DNA from: Murinocardiopsis flavida
Lineage (GTDB): Bacteria; Actinomycetota; Actinomycetes; Streptosporangiales; Streptosporangiaceae
Reading direction: 5' to 3'
DNA: 64,000 nt
Assembly: GCF_003014485.1 (NCBI RefSeq)
Contig: NZ_PYGA01000028.1
Location: 21,748 to 85,747, forward strand
The position numbers and the translations under genes are program-made. Position 1 is the stretch's first letter. Each line of letters opens with the position of its first letter. Positions 18,057-27,382 of the stretch are shown piece after piece. Under the pieces are notes generated by a model. The model was not told the DNA's origin. It saw only the letters and a program-made list of their open reading frames with translations, and ran no database searches.

Positions 18057-18170
18057 CACCCATGCTCGCCTGCGCGGGGAGCACTCTCGTTGACCTCGAA
18101 ACGCTACCGCGACACACCCCCGATTCTGACCACTTCTCGAAAATAGGAAACCCGAAACCAAACGACGCCA
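18057..18170 (-). CRISPR. Collapsed CRISPR locus: one degenerate repeat plus type A leader
   Basis: Read on the minus strand, the leader (18170-18085) carries GAGAAGTGGTCAGAATC and the GCGGTAGCGTTTCGAGGTC block. It is followed by a repeat (18084-18057) that begins correctly, GTGCTCCCCGCGC, then breaks into AGGCGAGCATGGGTGG. No second repeat or spacer remains. It starts 6 bp after the sigma-like gene, the same position an intact two-repeat array occupies beside that gene's paralogue at 63.7 kb. This looks like an array reduced to a single fused repeat by recombination. Confidence 0.82.
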
Positions 18171-18289
18171 ATCGCCCACAGAAGGACAAAGTCGAGAATG
18201 CGCACGACGGAAGAATCCGAGGGCGGCGCGCGCCCTCCGGATTTCCCACAGGCGACGCCGGCTTGCGAGGCGGCCTTCTCGCCGAAGCG

Positions 18290-19740
18290 GATACTCGTGG
18301 CCTGTGGGGAAAGCAGCAACGACGGTGGGAGGGGCCCGAGGTGGGCGGTTGCCCACACGCCCCGGGGCGTGGAGGAGAAGCAGCAGCAAGGACGGCGGGG
18401 CCCGGGCTTCGGCGGAATCGAGCCGGTGTTTGGAGTCGGTCCGTTCACTGGGCGGCCTTGTGGCCGGGCCGTGTATAGGCGATCTGTGGCCAAAAGCAGC
18501 AACAACGGCGGGCGGGCTCCGGGCCTCGGCGGTATCGGATCGGTGCGCGGTGGTGAACCGCAGCACCAACGGCGGCGAGGAGTCAGGCTCCGGTTACCTC
18601 GGTCGGAGTGCGCGGCAGTTCGGGGTGGGCGACGGGGCGGCGACAGCCGGTGGCGGCCTGGGGGTGCGCGACAGGCCACCGCTGCGCATGGGGCGAGGGG
18701 CTTTCAGCCGCCGCGGTGCGAAGCCCTGCACAAAAGGGCAGGTCAGCGGTTCGGGCACAGCACCTCGTCACTGCGAACGTCTCACATCGTGAGAACTCGA
18801 CGAGAGGGACAACCCAGACAGCACCCGCATGACGTCTGGGTGGACACCCCGCCACCCGCAGGGCCCGCACCGCACGCAAAATCGGACACCAAAGTGCAAT
18901 CCGGGCGAGTGAAAGCGGCCCCGGCTGATTGCTCGTCCGCATGATGGACATGATCTTGGCGCGGGACCCGAATCAGCGCCTATTTGCCGCGAAACACGCG
19001 AGGGAAAGGGACATACACCCCTAATCACCCTTCGCAGGTGGAGCTCTGCGCAGGTAGCCGTGCTTTTCGCTGCGGAGGGACACGGGTACGCGGGCGGCCC
19101 TGGGAAACCCCGCCGTCGACTGCGCAACCCGGCCGCCGCCCCGTCGCCTGCCCCGACTCCCGCACGCCCCGACCGATCCAACCGGAGCCCGGCCCCTCGC
19201 CACCGTTGGTGCTGCTGTTCACCACCGCGCACCCGGCTCGACCAAGTTGGGCCCGGCCCCCTCCCGCCGTCGTTGCTGCCTTTCACCACAGACCACCGGC
19301 ACGCGGCGCTGCGGCAAGGCCGCCCCGCGAACGGGCCGACCCCAGACGCCGGTTCGATACCGCGGGGGCCCGGCCCTCCGCCGCCTTCGGTGCCTCTGTT
19401 CCCCACCGCGCACCCTGCTCGGCACAGCCGAGGCCGGACCCCGCTCACCGGCCGGTGCTGCTTTTTCCAACCAGGGACCGGGCGCCGACAGCGGACAGGG
19501 CCACCCAACGAGCCGGGATCGCCTTCCAATAACAACAGACGCGCGCGTGCCACCCCAGGATTTATGGGAGTACTCGCGCTTCGCTGCGCCCCGCGCACTC
19601 GGCCCGATCCAGACGGGGCCCAGACCCCCGCCCGCCCTCGTTGCTGCCTTCCCCGCAGGCCGCCTGCACGCGGCACTGCGGCAAGGCCGCACAGCAGGCG
19701 GACCGACCCCTAACAGCCGACAGTCCACCTGCTGACGTCG
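18290..19740. repeat. Gene-less composite repeat element, copy 2 (inverted)
   Basis: This is copy 1 (790-1865) in reverse orientation. Units like CAGCAACAACGGCGGGCGGG lie in plus orientation at about 18330-18610 and in minus orientation at about 19185-19400 and 19620-19720. The conserved core (19085-18710, minus) includes TCTCAC-ATC-GTGAGA at 18780-18794 and CGCCAAGATCATGTCCATC. Flanking units have drifted more than the core. No convincing gene is present from 18171 to 19846; frames across it are GC-skew shadows. Confidence 0.8.
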
Positions 19741-19846
19741 ACGGCGATTCACGTGGGACCGGGCGCCGCTCCGTCCCGCACCGCTCGGCACCCCCGTGGG
19801 TGGCGGGGGCTAGGGTGGCGGGCGTCGTCGGATGGGAGTTGCGCGC

Positions 19847-21322
19847 ATGACCGCACTGAACACCAAGAACCTTGCGTCGTTGGGCCCCGACGTGCCGGTG
19901 CCCGGCTACGACCGGTCGGCGCTGACCCCGGGCATCGTGCACTTCGGTGTGGGCGGGTTCCACCGCGCGCACCAGGCCATGTACCTCGACCGGCTGATGA
20001 ACGACGGAACGGCGCTGGACTGGGCCATCCGCGGCATCGGCGTGCTGCCCGGCGACCGCGCGATGAAGGACACGCTGGACGCCCAGGACGGCCTGTACAC
20101 CCTGGTGCTCAAGCACGCCGACGGACGCCGCGAACCGCGTGTGATCGGCTCCATGGTCGACTACCTGTTCGCGCCCGACGACCCCGAGGCCGCCGTCGAG
20201 GCCGTTGCGGACCCGCGGATCCGGATCGTGTCGCTGACGGTCACCGAGGGCGGGTACAACGTCCACCACGTCACCGGCGAGTTCCTGGCCGACTCCCCTG
20301 ACGTCGCCCATGACCTCGCACCGGGCGCGGCGCCCCGCACGGTGTTCGGCATCGTGACCGAGGCGCTGCGGCGCCGCAGAGCGCGCGGGGACGCCCCGTT
20401 CACCGTGATGTCCTGCGACAACATCCAGGGCAACGGGCACCTGGCGCGCACGGTGTTCACCGCGTTCGCCTCCCTTGTCGACCCCGATCTCGGTGCCTGG
20501 GTGGCGGAGCGGGTGGCGTTCCCCAATTCGATGGTCGACCGCATCACCCCGGTGACCACCGACGCCGACCGCGCCGAGGTCGAGGCGCGCTTCGGGGTGG
20601 CCGACCGCTGGCCCGTCGTGTGCGAACCGTTCACCCAGTGGGTGCTGGAGGACGCGTTCCCCGCCGGACGCCCGCCCCTGGAGGACGCCGGTGTCCAGGT
20701 CGTCGCCGACGTCGAGCCGTACGAGCTGATGAAGCTGCGCCTGCTCAACGCGAGCCACCAGGGCATCGCCTACTTCGGCCACCTCGCCGGGTACCGGATG
20801 GTGCACGACGCCGCCCAGGACCCGCTGTTCGCCCGTTTCCTGCTGGACTACATGGAGCGCGAGGCGGCGCCGACGCTCGCCCCCGTTCCGGGCGTGGATC
20901 TGGCGGAGTACCGCCGCACGCTCATCGAGCGCTTCGCCAACCCGGAGGTCGGCGACACCATCGCCCGGCTGTGCGCCGAAAGCTCCGACCGGATTCCCAA
21001 ATGGCTCGTGCCGGTCATCCGCGCCCAGTCGGCCGCGGGCGGGGAGCTGCACCGGTCGGCGGCGATCGTGGCGAGCTGGGCTCGCTACGCCGAGGGCACC
21101 GACGAGCAGGGCGAGTCGATCGATGTCGTGGACCGGCTCGCCGCCGAACTCACGGCGACCGCCCGCACCCAGCGGGCTGACCCCTTGGCGTTCGTCGCGG
21201 CCCGCGACCTCTTCGGCGACCTGGTCGAGGACCCCCGGTTCACCGCCGCGTACACGTCCGCGCTGGCGTCCCTGCACGCGCACGGTGCCCGCGCGACCCT
21301 CGAAGGGCTGGTCGGCGGCTGA
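19847..21322 (+). CDS. Mannitol 2-dehydrogenase family protein
   Basis: 491 residues of the polyol long-chain dehydrogenase family. The Rossmann N-terminus is IVHFGVGGFHRAHQAMYLD (about 30-48). The family block TVTEGGYNV is near 130, and the catalytic Lys-Asn-His region is MKLRLLNASHQGIAYFG (about 298-314). ATG 19847 is preferred over the in-frame ATG 15 bp upstream because GGGAG lies 8 nt before it. It acts in the cytoplasm, reducing fructose or oxidising mannitol or a related sugar acid; orthologues include mannitol dehydrogenases and fructuronate reductases. No transporter or regulator is adjacent, so the sugar is uncertain. Confidence 0.88.
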   Translation: MTALNTKNLASLGPDVPVPGYDRSALTPGIVHFGVGGFHRAHQAMYLDRLMNDGTALDWAIRGIGVLPGDRAMKDTLDAQDGLYTLVLKHADGRREPRVIGSMVDYLFAPDDPEAAVEAVADPRIRIVSLTVTEGGYNVHHVTGEFLADSPDVAHDLAPGAAPRTVFGIVTEALRRRRARGDAPFTVMSCDNIQGNGHLARTVFTAFASLVDPDLGAWVAERVAFPNSMVDRITPVTTDADRAEVEARFGVADRWPVVCEPFTQWVLEDAFPAGRPPLEDAGVQVVADVEPYELMKLRLLNASHQGIAYFGHLAGYRMVHDAAQDPLFARFLLDYMEREAAPTLAPVPGVDLAEYRRTLIERFANPEVGDTIARLCAESSDRIPKWLVPVIRAQSAAGGELHRSAAIVASWARYAEGTDEQGESIDVVDRLAAELTATARTQRADPLAFVAARDLFGDLVEDPRFTAAYTSALASLHAHGARATLEGLVGG

Positions 21323-21464
21323 CCGGCGGCCCCTGACAGGCGCGCGACCCCACCCAACGGCCACCCCGCCACCGGTCGGCCGATGGGGGCTTTCCTACCC
21401 TTGGCTGGTCGGGCCGGGTCCTGGTTGCGCCCGGTTCCCGTGCCCACTGGAGGAAAGGCCCGCC

Positions 21465-23759
21465 TTGACCACCCACCTCACCCACTGGGGCGCGCTGGAG
21501 GCCGTCAGCGACGGGCGGCGGCTGACGTCGGTGCGGCCCTGGCGCGGCGACCCCGACCCGAACCCGCTGATCGACAACGTCGCCTCGGCGCAGCACCACC
21601 CCACGCGCGTCGACCGGCCGCACATCCGCCAAGGGTGGCTCGACAACGGGCCGGGCCCTGCCGCGCGCGGCGGCGAACCGTTCGTGCCGGTGTCGTGGGA
21701 GACCGCGTTCTCGCTGCTGGCGGCGGAGCTCGGCCGGGTCTACCGCGACCACGGCCCGCAGGCGGTGTACGGCGGCTCCTACGGCTGGTCCAGCGCCGGA
21801 CGCTTCCACCACGCGCAGAGCCAGGTGCACCGCTTCCTCAACGCCCTCGGCGGCTACACCCGTTCGGTGAACAGCTACAGCTACGGCGCCTCTCAGGTGC
21901 TGCTGCCGCACGTGGTCGGCCCCGCCGAGCAGCTGATGGCGGCCTCGACCTCGGGCCGGGTGATCGCCGAGCACACCGAGCTGTTCGTGGCGTTCGGCGG
22001 CCTGTCTCCGAAGAACTCCGCGGTGGGCCCCGGCGGTGTGGGACGGCACGAGCAGGCGTCGTGGAGCGCCGCTGCGCGCACGCGCGGGTGCCGGTTCGTG
22101 TCGGTCAGCCCGCTGCGCGACGACACCGCCGCCGACCTGGACGCCGAGTGGATCGCCGCGCGGCCCGGCTCGGACACCGCCCTCATGCTGGCGCTGGCGC
22201 ACGTCCTCGACGACGAGGGCCTGGCCGACCACGCGTTCCTGCACCGCTGCACCGTGGGCTACGACCGCTTCGCCCGGTATCTGCGCGGCACGGACGACGG
22301 CCGGCCCAAGACACCGGAGTGGGCCGCCCCGCTGACGGAGGTGCCGGCGGAGCGGATCCGCGGCCTCGCCCGCGACATGGCCCGCTCCCGCACCATGATC
22401 GGGTTGAGCTGGTCGTTGCAGCGCACCCGGTTCGGCGAGCAGCCGCTGTGGATGGGCGTCGTCCTCGCGGCGATGCTCGGCCAGATCGGGTTGCCCGGCG
22501 GCGGATTCGGCCACGGCTACGGGTCGACCGCCGACGTCGGCAAGCCGCTGCGGGTCGCCTCGGCGCCGTCGCTCCCGCAGGGCGACAACGCGGTCGACTC
22601 CGCCATCCCGGTGGCGCGGATCGCCGACATGCTGCTGTCGCCCGGCGAGGACTACGACTACAACGGCGAGCGCCGCGCCTACCCCGACATCCGGCTGGTG
22701 TACTGGGCCGGCGGGAACCCGTTCCACCACCACCAGGACCTCGCCCGGCTGCGCGAAGCGTTCGCGCGCCCCGATTCCGTCGTGGTCAACGAGTCCTTCT
22801 GGACCGCGACCGCCCGCCACGCCGACATCGTGCTGCCCGCCACAATGTCGATCGAGCGCGACGACTTCGGCGCCGGCCGCAACGACCCCACCCTGTTCGC
22901 GATGCCTGCGCTCACCCGCCCCTTCGCGCAGGCCCGCGACGACTACGCGATCTTCGCCGAGCTGGCGCGCCGCCTCGGCGCCGAGACCCGCTACACCGAG
23001 GGCCGCGGCACCATGGGCTGGCTGCGGCACCTCTACGACGACTGGCACGGGCGGCTCGCCGCCAAGGGCCACCGGCTCCCGGCGTTCGCGGAGTTCTGGG
23101 ACGCCGGGTCCGCGCGGATCCCGGTTCCGGACCCCGACCAGGTGCTGCTGCGCGACTTCCGCGCCGACCCCGAACGCTTCCCGTTGAGCACCCCCAGCGG
23201 GCGCATCGAGATCTTCTCCGCGACGATCGACGGGTTCGGCTACGCCGACTGCCCGGGCCACCCGGTGTGGCGCGAACCCGAGGAATGGCTCGGCGGCGAG
23301 CGGGCGCGCACCTACCCGTTGCAGCTCATCGCCAACCAGCCGCGCGCGCGGCTGCACAGCCAGCTCGACGTCGGCGCGCACAGCCGCGGCAGCAAGGTCG
23401 CCGGGCGCGAACCGGTGCGGCTGCACCCCGACGACGCCGCGGCGCGCGGGCTGCGCGACGGCGACACCGCGCGCCTGTTCAACGACCGCGGCGCCTGCCT
23501 CACCGGAGTCACCGTCAGCGACGCCGTGCGCCCCGGTGTCGCGCAGCTCTCCACCGGCGCCTGGTACGACCCCGACCCCGCCGACCCGGGCTTCTGCCGG
23601 CACGGCAACCCCAACGTCCTCACCGCCGACGTCCCCACGTCCGCACTGGCGCAGGGCTGCACCGGCCAGCACGCGCTCGTGCAGGTCGAGCGCTACGACG
23701 GCGCCGCTCCCCCACTCGCGACACTGCACGCGCCGCCCACGGTCGCCGCCGCGGAGTAG
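21465..23759 (+). CDS. BisC-like molybdopterin oxidoreductase (DMSO reductase family)
   Basis: 764 residues. It lacks the N-terminal FeS-binding cysteines and a Tat signal, so it is cytoplasmic like biotin/methionine sulfoxide reductase. The Mo-ligand serine is expected in YGWSSAGRFHH (about 105-115). Other family blocks are SYSYGASQVLLPHVVG, GGNPFHHHQDLARLR and QLIANQPRARLHSQLDVG. The start is TTG 21465 with GGAGGA 10 nt upstream; the open frame extends further 5' but overlaps the mannitol dehydrogenase. It likely repairs oxidised biotin or methionine, or reduces S- or N-oxides with a soluble electron donor. Confidence 0.88.
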   Translation: MTTHLTHWGALEAVSDGRRLTSVRPWRGDPDPNPLIDNVASAQHHPTRVDRPHIRQGWLDNGPGPAARGGEPFVPVSWETAFSLLAAELGRVYRDHGPQAVYGGSYGWSSAGRFHHAQSQVHRFLNALGGYTRSVNSYSYGASQVLLPHVVGPAEQLMAASTSGRVIAEHTELFVAFGGLSPKNSAVGPGGVGRHEQASWSAAARTRGCRFVSVSPLRDDTAADLDAEWIAARPGSDTALMLALAHVLDDEGLADHAFLHRCTVGYDRFARYLRGTDDGRPKTPEWAAPLTEVPAERIRGLARDMARSRTMIGLSWSLQRTRFGEQPLWMGVVLAAMLGQIGLPGGGFGHGYGSTADVGKPLRVASAPSLPQGDNAVDSAIPVARIADMLLSPGEDYDYNGERRAYPDIRLVYWAGGNPFHHHQDLARLREAFARPDSVVVNESFWTATARHADIVLPATMSIERDDFGAGRNDPTLFAMPALTRPFAQARDDYAIFAELARRLGAETRYTEGRGTMGWLRHLYDDWHGRLAAKGHRLPAFAEFWDAGSARIPVPDPDQVLLRDFRADPERFPLSTPSGRIEIFSATIDGFGYADCPGHPVWREPEEWLGGERARTYPLQLIANQPRARLHSQLDVGAHSRGSKVAGREPVRLHPDDAAARGLRDGDTARLFNDRGACLTGVTVSDAVRPGVAQLSTGAWYDPDPADPGFCRHGNPNVLTADVPTSALAQGCTGQHALVQVERYDGAAPPLATLHAPPTVAAAE

Positions 23760-23802
23760 TCCACCGCCGGGTCGGGCGGGCGGCTGCCGTTCGCCCGGAA
23801 CC

Positions 23803-23824
23803 GGCAGAGGGGCGGCCCCCTGCC
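23803..23824. terminator. Bidirectional hairpin between convergent genes
   Basis: GCAG-A-GGGG pairs with CCCC-CTGC around a CGG loop with a single bulged A. It sits in the 74-bp gap between the converging molybdoenzyme and acyltransferase genes. No U-tract on either side. Confidence 0.5.
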
Positions 23825-23833
23825 CGGAACCGG

Positions 23834-25048
23834 TCAGGGTTCGGTCGTCCGAGGGCCGGTCCGGCGGGTGCGGGCGAGCAGGGCCGAGGGGCGCCGGCGT
23901 CCGTTCAGCCACCGTCCCAGCCACGTCGGCCGCACCAGCAGGTCGTAGCTGATGAGGAGGACCGCCGTGGTGGCCGCCCCCGCCACCGCCAGTTTGCCCA
24001 CGATCGGCCAGTGCAGGTCGCGCAGGCCGAGTTCGACCAGTAGCAGCAGCGGCAGGTGCATCAGGTACATCCAGTACGACGCGTCGGCCAGGTAGCGCAC
24101 TGCCGGGCGTTCGCGGTGCAGCGTGCGCGTGCACAGGCCGAGCAGGCCGAACGTCCACGTCCACCCGGCGGCGGCGGTCACGGCCGCCTCGGCGGGGCCG
24201 GACAGGACCTCGGGGTCGAGCAAGCCGAGCGCGGAGAGCCCGGCGGCGGCCGCCAGGTGGACCGGCCAGCCGCGGCTCAGCCGCGTCAGCGCGTCGGGCC
24301 GGGCGTGCAGGAACCACCCGGCCGCGTACGCGCCGAGGTAGGCCGTCAGGGCTGCGGCCTCCGGCAGGACGGTGACGGGCTCCTGGATGCCGTGAAAATC
24401 GTCCGGCCCCTGGAGCAGCAGGCCGGCGAGGTAGGGCAGGGCCGCCACGAGCACACCGGCGGGCGAGGCGAGCAGGGACCCGATGCGGTCGGCGATCCGC
24501 CCGCTCCGATCGGGACCGAGGATCCGCAGCGCGGCGAACCGGACCAACGCGGTGATCAGCACGCACTGGAGCAGCACCACCAGGAACCACATGTGGGCCG
24601 GTGCGAACACCTGGAGCGGGTCGGTGACCTCGGTCTCGTCCGCCGGGGTCGCACCGTCCAGGGTCCCTGCGACGGCGGCAATGACGCCGAGCGGGAGCAC
24701 CGCCACCGGCCAGAAGGCGAGCACCGGCAGGCCGATGCGCAGCGCCCGGTCCCGCACGTAGCGGCCGGAGCCGCGGCGCTGCACCACCATGCGGCCGAAG
24801 TAGCCGGCGAGCAGCATGAACAGCGTCATCCGGAACAGGTGGATCACGGAGACGGCGGCCGTCGCCGAATCGGCGCTGTACCGGTCGGTGACCAGCCAGT
24901 AATCGTCCGGCAGGAACGGCATCAGGCCGTGCAGCACGATGCCGAGCAGCAGCGCGCCGCCGCGGAGTGCGTCCAGTCCGTGCTGCCGGTCGGCCGGGGC
25001 CGCCCGTTCCGGTGGTGGTCGGTGGGGGTCCGTCTGCACGTCGGTCAT
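23834..25048 (-). CDS. Acyltransferase-3 family membrane protein
   Basis: 404 residues with about ten hydrophobic segments (for example LDALRGGALLLGIVLHGLMP, LFMLLAGYFG, MYLMHLPLLLLVELG). The N-terminal D-A-L-R-G motif and H in LHG match acyltransferase-3/OpgC proteins, which O-acylate glycans or other exported substrates. ATG 25048 is chosen because the longer frame would enter the operator region. It is divergent from a TetR gene with two perfect operators between them, so its expression is probably controlled by that regulator. Confidence 0.85.
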   Translation of the reverse strand: MTDVQTDPHRPPPERAAPADRQHGLDALRGGALLLGIVLHGLMPFLPDDYWLVTDRYSADSATAAVSVIHLFRMTLFMLLAGYFGRMVVQRRGSGRYVRDRALRIGLPVLAFWPVAVLPLGVIAAVAGTLDGATPADETEVTDPLQVFAPAHMWFLVVLLQCVLITALVRFAALRILGPDRSGRIADRIGSLLASPAGVLVAALPYLAGLLLQGPDDFHGIQEPVTVLPEAAALTAYLGAYAAGWFLHARPDALTRLSRGWPVHLAAAAGLSALGLLDPEVLSGPAEAAVTAAAGWTWTFGLLGLCTRTLHRERPAVRYLADASYWMYLMHLPLLLLVELGLRDLHWPIVGKLAVAGAATTAVLLISYDLLVRPTWLGRWLNGRRRPSALLARTRRTGPRTTEP

Positions 25049-25171
25049 TGCGGTGGGCCTTTCGGGCGGGTGGCCCGGCGCGCGCGTCGGTGCGGGCCGG
25101 GCAGGGGACACGGGACGGGGCCGCCGCGTTTCGCGCGGGCGGTGCGGCCCGACTGCGAGCCTAGCAAAAAC

Positions 25172-25209
25172 TTCGACCGCTCAGTCGAATTTTCGACTTA
25201 CCAGTCGAA
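25172..25209. promoter_or_regulatory. Twin TetR operators between acyltransferase and TetR genes
   Basis: Two perfect inverted repeats of identical arms, TTCGAC-N6-GTCGAA, at 25172-25189 and 25192-25209, with centres 20 bp apart (two helical turns). The TetR start codon is 15 bp downstream and a TAGACT -10-like box lies at 25213-25218, implying a leaderless mRNA and autorepression. Confidence 0.85.
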
Positions 25210-25224
25210 CATTAGACTCCGACC

Positions 25225-25815
25225 ATGCCATCGGACGCACTCACCCGCACCCGCAGGGCCCGCCGCGACGACCTGGTCGCGGCCGCCATCCGCCTCATCC
25301 ACCGCGACGGCGTCCACGCCGCGTCGGTGGAGCGCATCGCGGCCGAGGCCGGGACCAGCAAGGGAACGGCCCTCTACCACTTCGCCAACAAGGAAGAGCT
25401 CTACGGCAGCGTGGTCGACACCCTGTTCGAGGCGGGGCGCGCCTACATGGGCGAACGCCTCCAGGCCGCGACCACCCCCCGCGAGCGGCTGGCAATCTAC
25501 GTCGAATCCAACCTGCGGTTCGTCCTGGAGAACGGCGAGCACGTCGTCGCGACCCAGCGGATCCTGGAGCAGATCGGAGTCGGCGACGCCGACCCGTCGA
25601 TCCCGCCGCTGCGGGCGATGCTCGAAGACGGCCAGCGGGAGGGGGTGTTCGTCGCGTTCGACTCCGAGGTCATGGCGATCGCGATCCGCGCGCTGATCGA
25701 CACGGCGGCCTACCACCTGCCCGGCCGCGCGGGCGGCGACGGCGAGCACTACGTCGCCGAGGCGGCCGCCCTGGTCCTGCGCGCCGTCGGCGCGGCACCG
25801 CCGGATGCGCGATGA
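25225..25815 (+). CDS. TetR-family regulator
   Basis: 196 residues. A classical TetR N-terminus has its HTH at about 34-55 (ASVERIAAEAGTSKGTALYHF) and the NKEEL helix after it. The C-terminal half is a helical ligand domain without a recognised subfamily signature. It faces the acyltransferase gene across twin operators and probably represses both genes. Confidence 0.92.
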   Translation: MPSDALTRTRRARRDDLVAAAIRLIHRDGVHAASVERIAAEAGTSKGTALYHFANKEELYGSVVDTLFEAGRAYMGERLQAATTPRERLAIYVESNLRFVLENGEHVVATQRILEQIGVGDADPSIPPLRAMLEDGQREGVFVAFDSEVMAIAIRALIDTAAYHLPGRAGGDGEHYVAEAAALVLRAVGAAPPDAR

Positions 25816-26622
25816 CCGGCGCCCCGGCCCGGTGCCACCGCGGGAACCGGCCCCGCGTAGCGCGGCGGCACCGGTAGGGGCGCGGTCCGCGCTCCCCCGC
25901 CCTCCCGGCCGCCTCCGCCGGACGCGGGTCCGTCGGGTGACCAGCGGCAGGCGCCTCCAGCAGACGAGCGGGTCAACCGGTCACCGGGCTGTGTCGGTTT
26001 CCCCACCTCAGCGGGCCCCTCCCTACTCGTTCCACCACCGGCTCTTTCAACACAGCGCAGCCGAGGACTCGCGGGCAGAGCCCCCGAGTTCACTGTAGGT
26101 TCCGAATGGAGGTGTCATCCGGTGGACTTCGGCCTGGTGTGTTGTGCGCCAGTCCGGATGATTCGTCGGCGTTCTGGTCCAGTTGATCTGTCGTTACCTG
26201 CACTCGGTCAGCATGATGGCGCCCGGCCATGCCGAACAGGTGCACCCACAGCGACCTCCGCGGCTCACTCTGGAATCAGGATCCCCGAGACGGACTGTTC
26301 GCGGACAGGAATGGCTGACAACGGCCGACTTCATCGGCAACGGACATGTCCGGACCACACCCGCGGTGGATTCAGACCGAGAATGTCGATGAGAATCAGT
26401 AGCAGCAGGGACGACGAAGGGCGGAGCCTATGGCCCCGCCCTCGCTGCCGAACGAACCCGGCGATCGACCCGCAACCGGCATGCAGCCTGTGATCCCCCG
26501 ACAGGTCCTCGCCCGCAGAGGCGTCGTTCTTCGTCAGGGAATCGAGAATCCTATGGAGAACTTCAGCGCCGCCGCCTCGCCCGCGACAGTCACACAGGCC
26601 GAGCTCATCCTCTTCGCTGCGC
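25816..26622. other. 807-bp stretch without a convincing gene
   Basis: GC content drops compared with neighbours and all open frames on both strands are short with unnatural composition. I see no transposase remnant, tRNA, CRISPR repeat or clear hairpin. It may be a decayed region or carry regulatory sequence for neither neighbour, since both flanking genes end here (TetR ends at 25815, SRPBCC ends at 26623). Confidence 0.5.
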
Positions 26623-27147
26623 TCAGCCTCGACCAGCGGGCAGGTTTTCCGCCGCCCAACGCCGTCCCGGCTCCGGGTCGATGCCGAAGCGCTCCGCATA
26701 GCGTTCGTGGATGTCCGTCCATGGCTTGTGCGCCTCCTCGTCGGACAAGTACTCGCCGGCGAGATGCGGTTCGAGCCGCGAAAGGTAGATCTGCCAGCCG
26801 GTTGCGGTCTGAGCCGCCGGCAGGTCGTCGATGACGTGCGTAAAGATCAACCGGCATCCGCCTTCTGTTGAGATCAGCTCGAAGCTTTGCGGCTGGCCGG
26901 CGATCGTCCACGCCAGGCGGTGCGGTACATCGACCTCGGTCACTTCGAGGCTTGCACCGCCGCAGTCGACGGTCTCGCCCGTCGCCGGTGTCCAGTCGGC
27001 AGCGGCGGGGAAGAAGCGTTCAAGCTCAGCCGGCACACTGACCGCTTGCCACACACGCTCGATCGGATACGCAAGCGAGCGCACGAAACGCAACCCTGGG
27101 CGCCCGTCGATTGTTTCCAGGGTTCCGTAAGCCACGGTGTCGGTCAT
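26623..27147 (-). CDS. SRPBCC / AHSA1-domain protein
   Basis: 174 residues. An AHSA1-like START-fold domain begins LRFVRSLAYPIERVWQAVSV (about 19-38), with later conserved strands EVTEVDVPHRLAWT and GCRLIFTHVIDDLP. It ends in a hydrophilic helix. Actinobacterial proteins of this type bind small hydrophobic ligands and are often controlled by ArsR or MarR regulators. No regulator is adjacent here, but an inverted repeat lies 82 bp upstream. Function unknown. Confidence 0.85.
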   Translation of the reverse strand: MTDTVAYGTLETIDGRPGLRFVRSLAYPIERVWQAVSVPAELERFFPAAADWTPATGETVDCGGASLEVTEVDVPHRLAWTIAGQPQSFELISTEGGCRLIFTHVIDDLPAAQTATGWQIYLSRLEPHLAGEYLSDEEAHKPWTDIHERYAERFGIDPEPGRRWAAENLPAGRG

Positions 27148-27228
27148 GGGGCGTCCTTAAATGTCGGTGTCTGCGACCGGCGATCCGCGATGGTCTGAGC
27201 GGTATGGCGTCGGTCGAGCCGACAATAG

Positions 27229-27244
27229 GCAAGTGTTCACTTGC
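27229..27244. promoter_or_regulatory. Inverted repeat upstream of SRPBCC gene
   Basis: GCAAGTG-TT-CACTTGC, with 7-bp perfect arms, lies in the AT-richer promoter region of the SRPBCC gene, 82 bp from its start. The form resembles an ArsR or MarR operator; no regulator gene is next to it. Confidence 0.55.
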
Positions 27245-27382
27245 ATGTCAAGTACGGCATCCTTCGGTTGAGCGCTGCACCTCTCTGCTTGGCGGCTTCC
27301 CGTGGTTGCAGGAGTCGCGGACCGGGTCAGCCCGCGGCGCCCCGTTCGGCACGGTCGGCGCAGTGCCCGCCGCCCCGGGTGC

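Noticed and set aside
21240..24590. An 1116-codon minus-strand frame opposite the BisC-like gene
   Set aside because: Antisense shadow of a clear molybdoenzyme; no domain recognisable.
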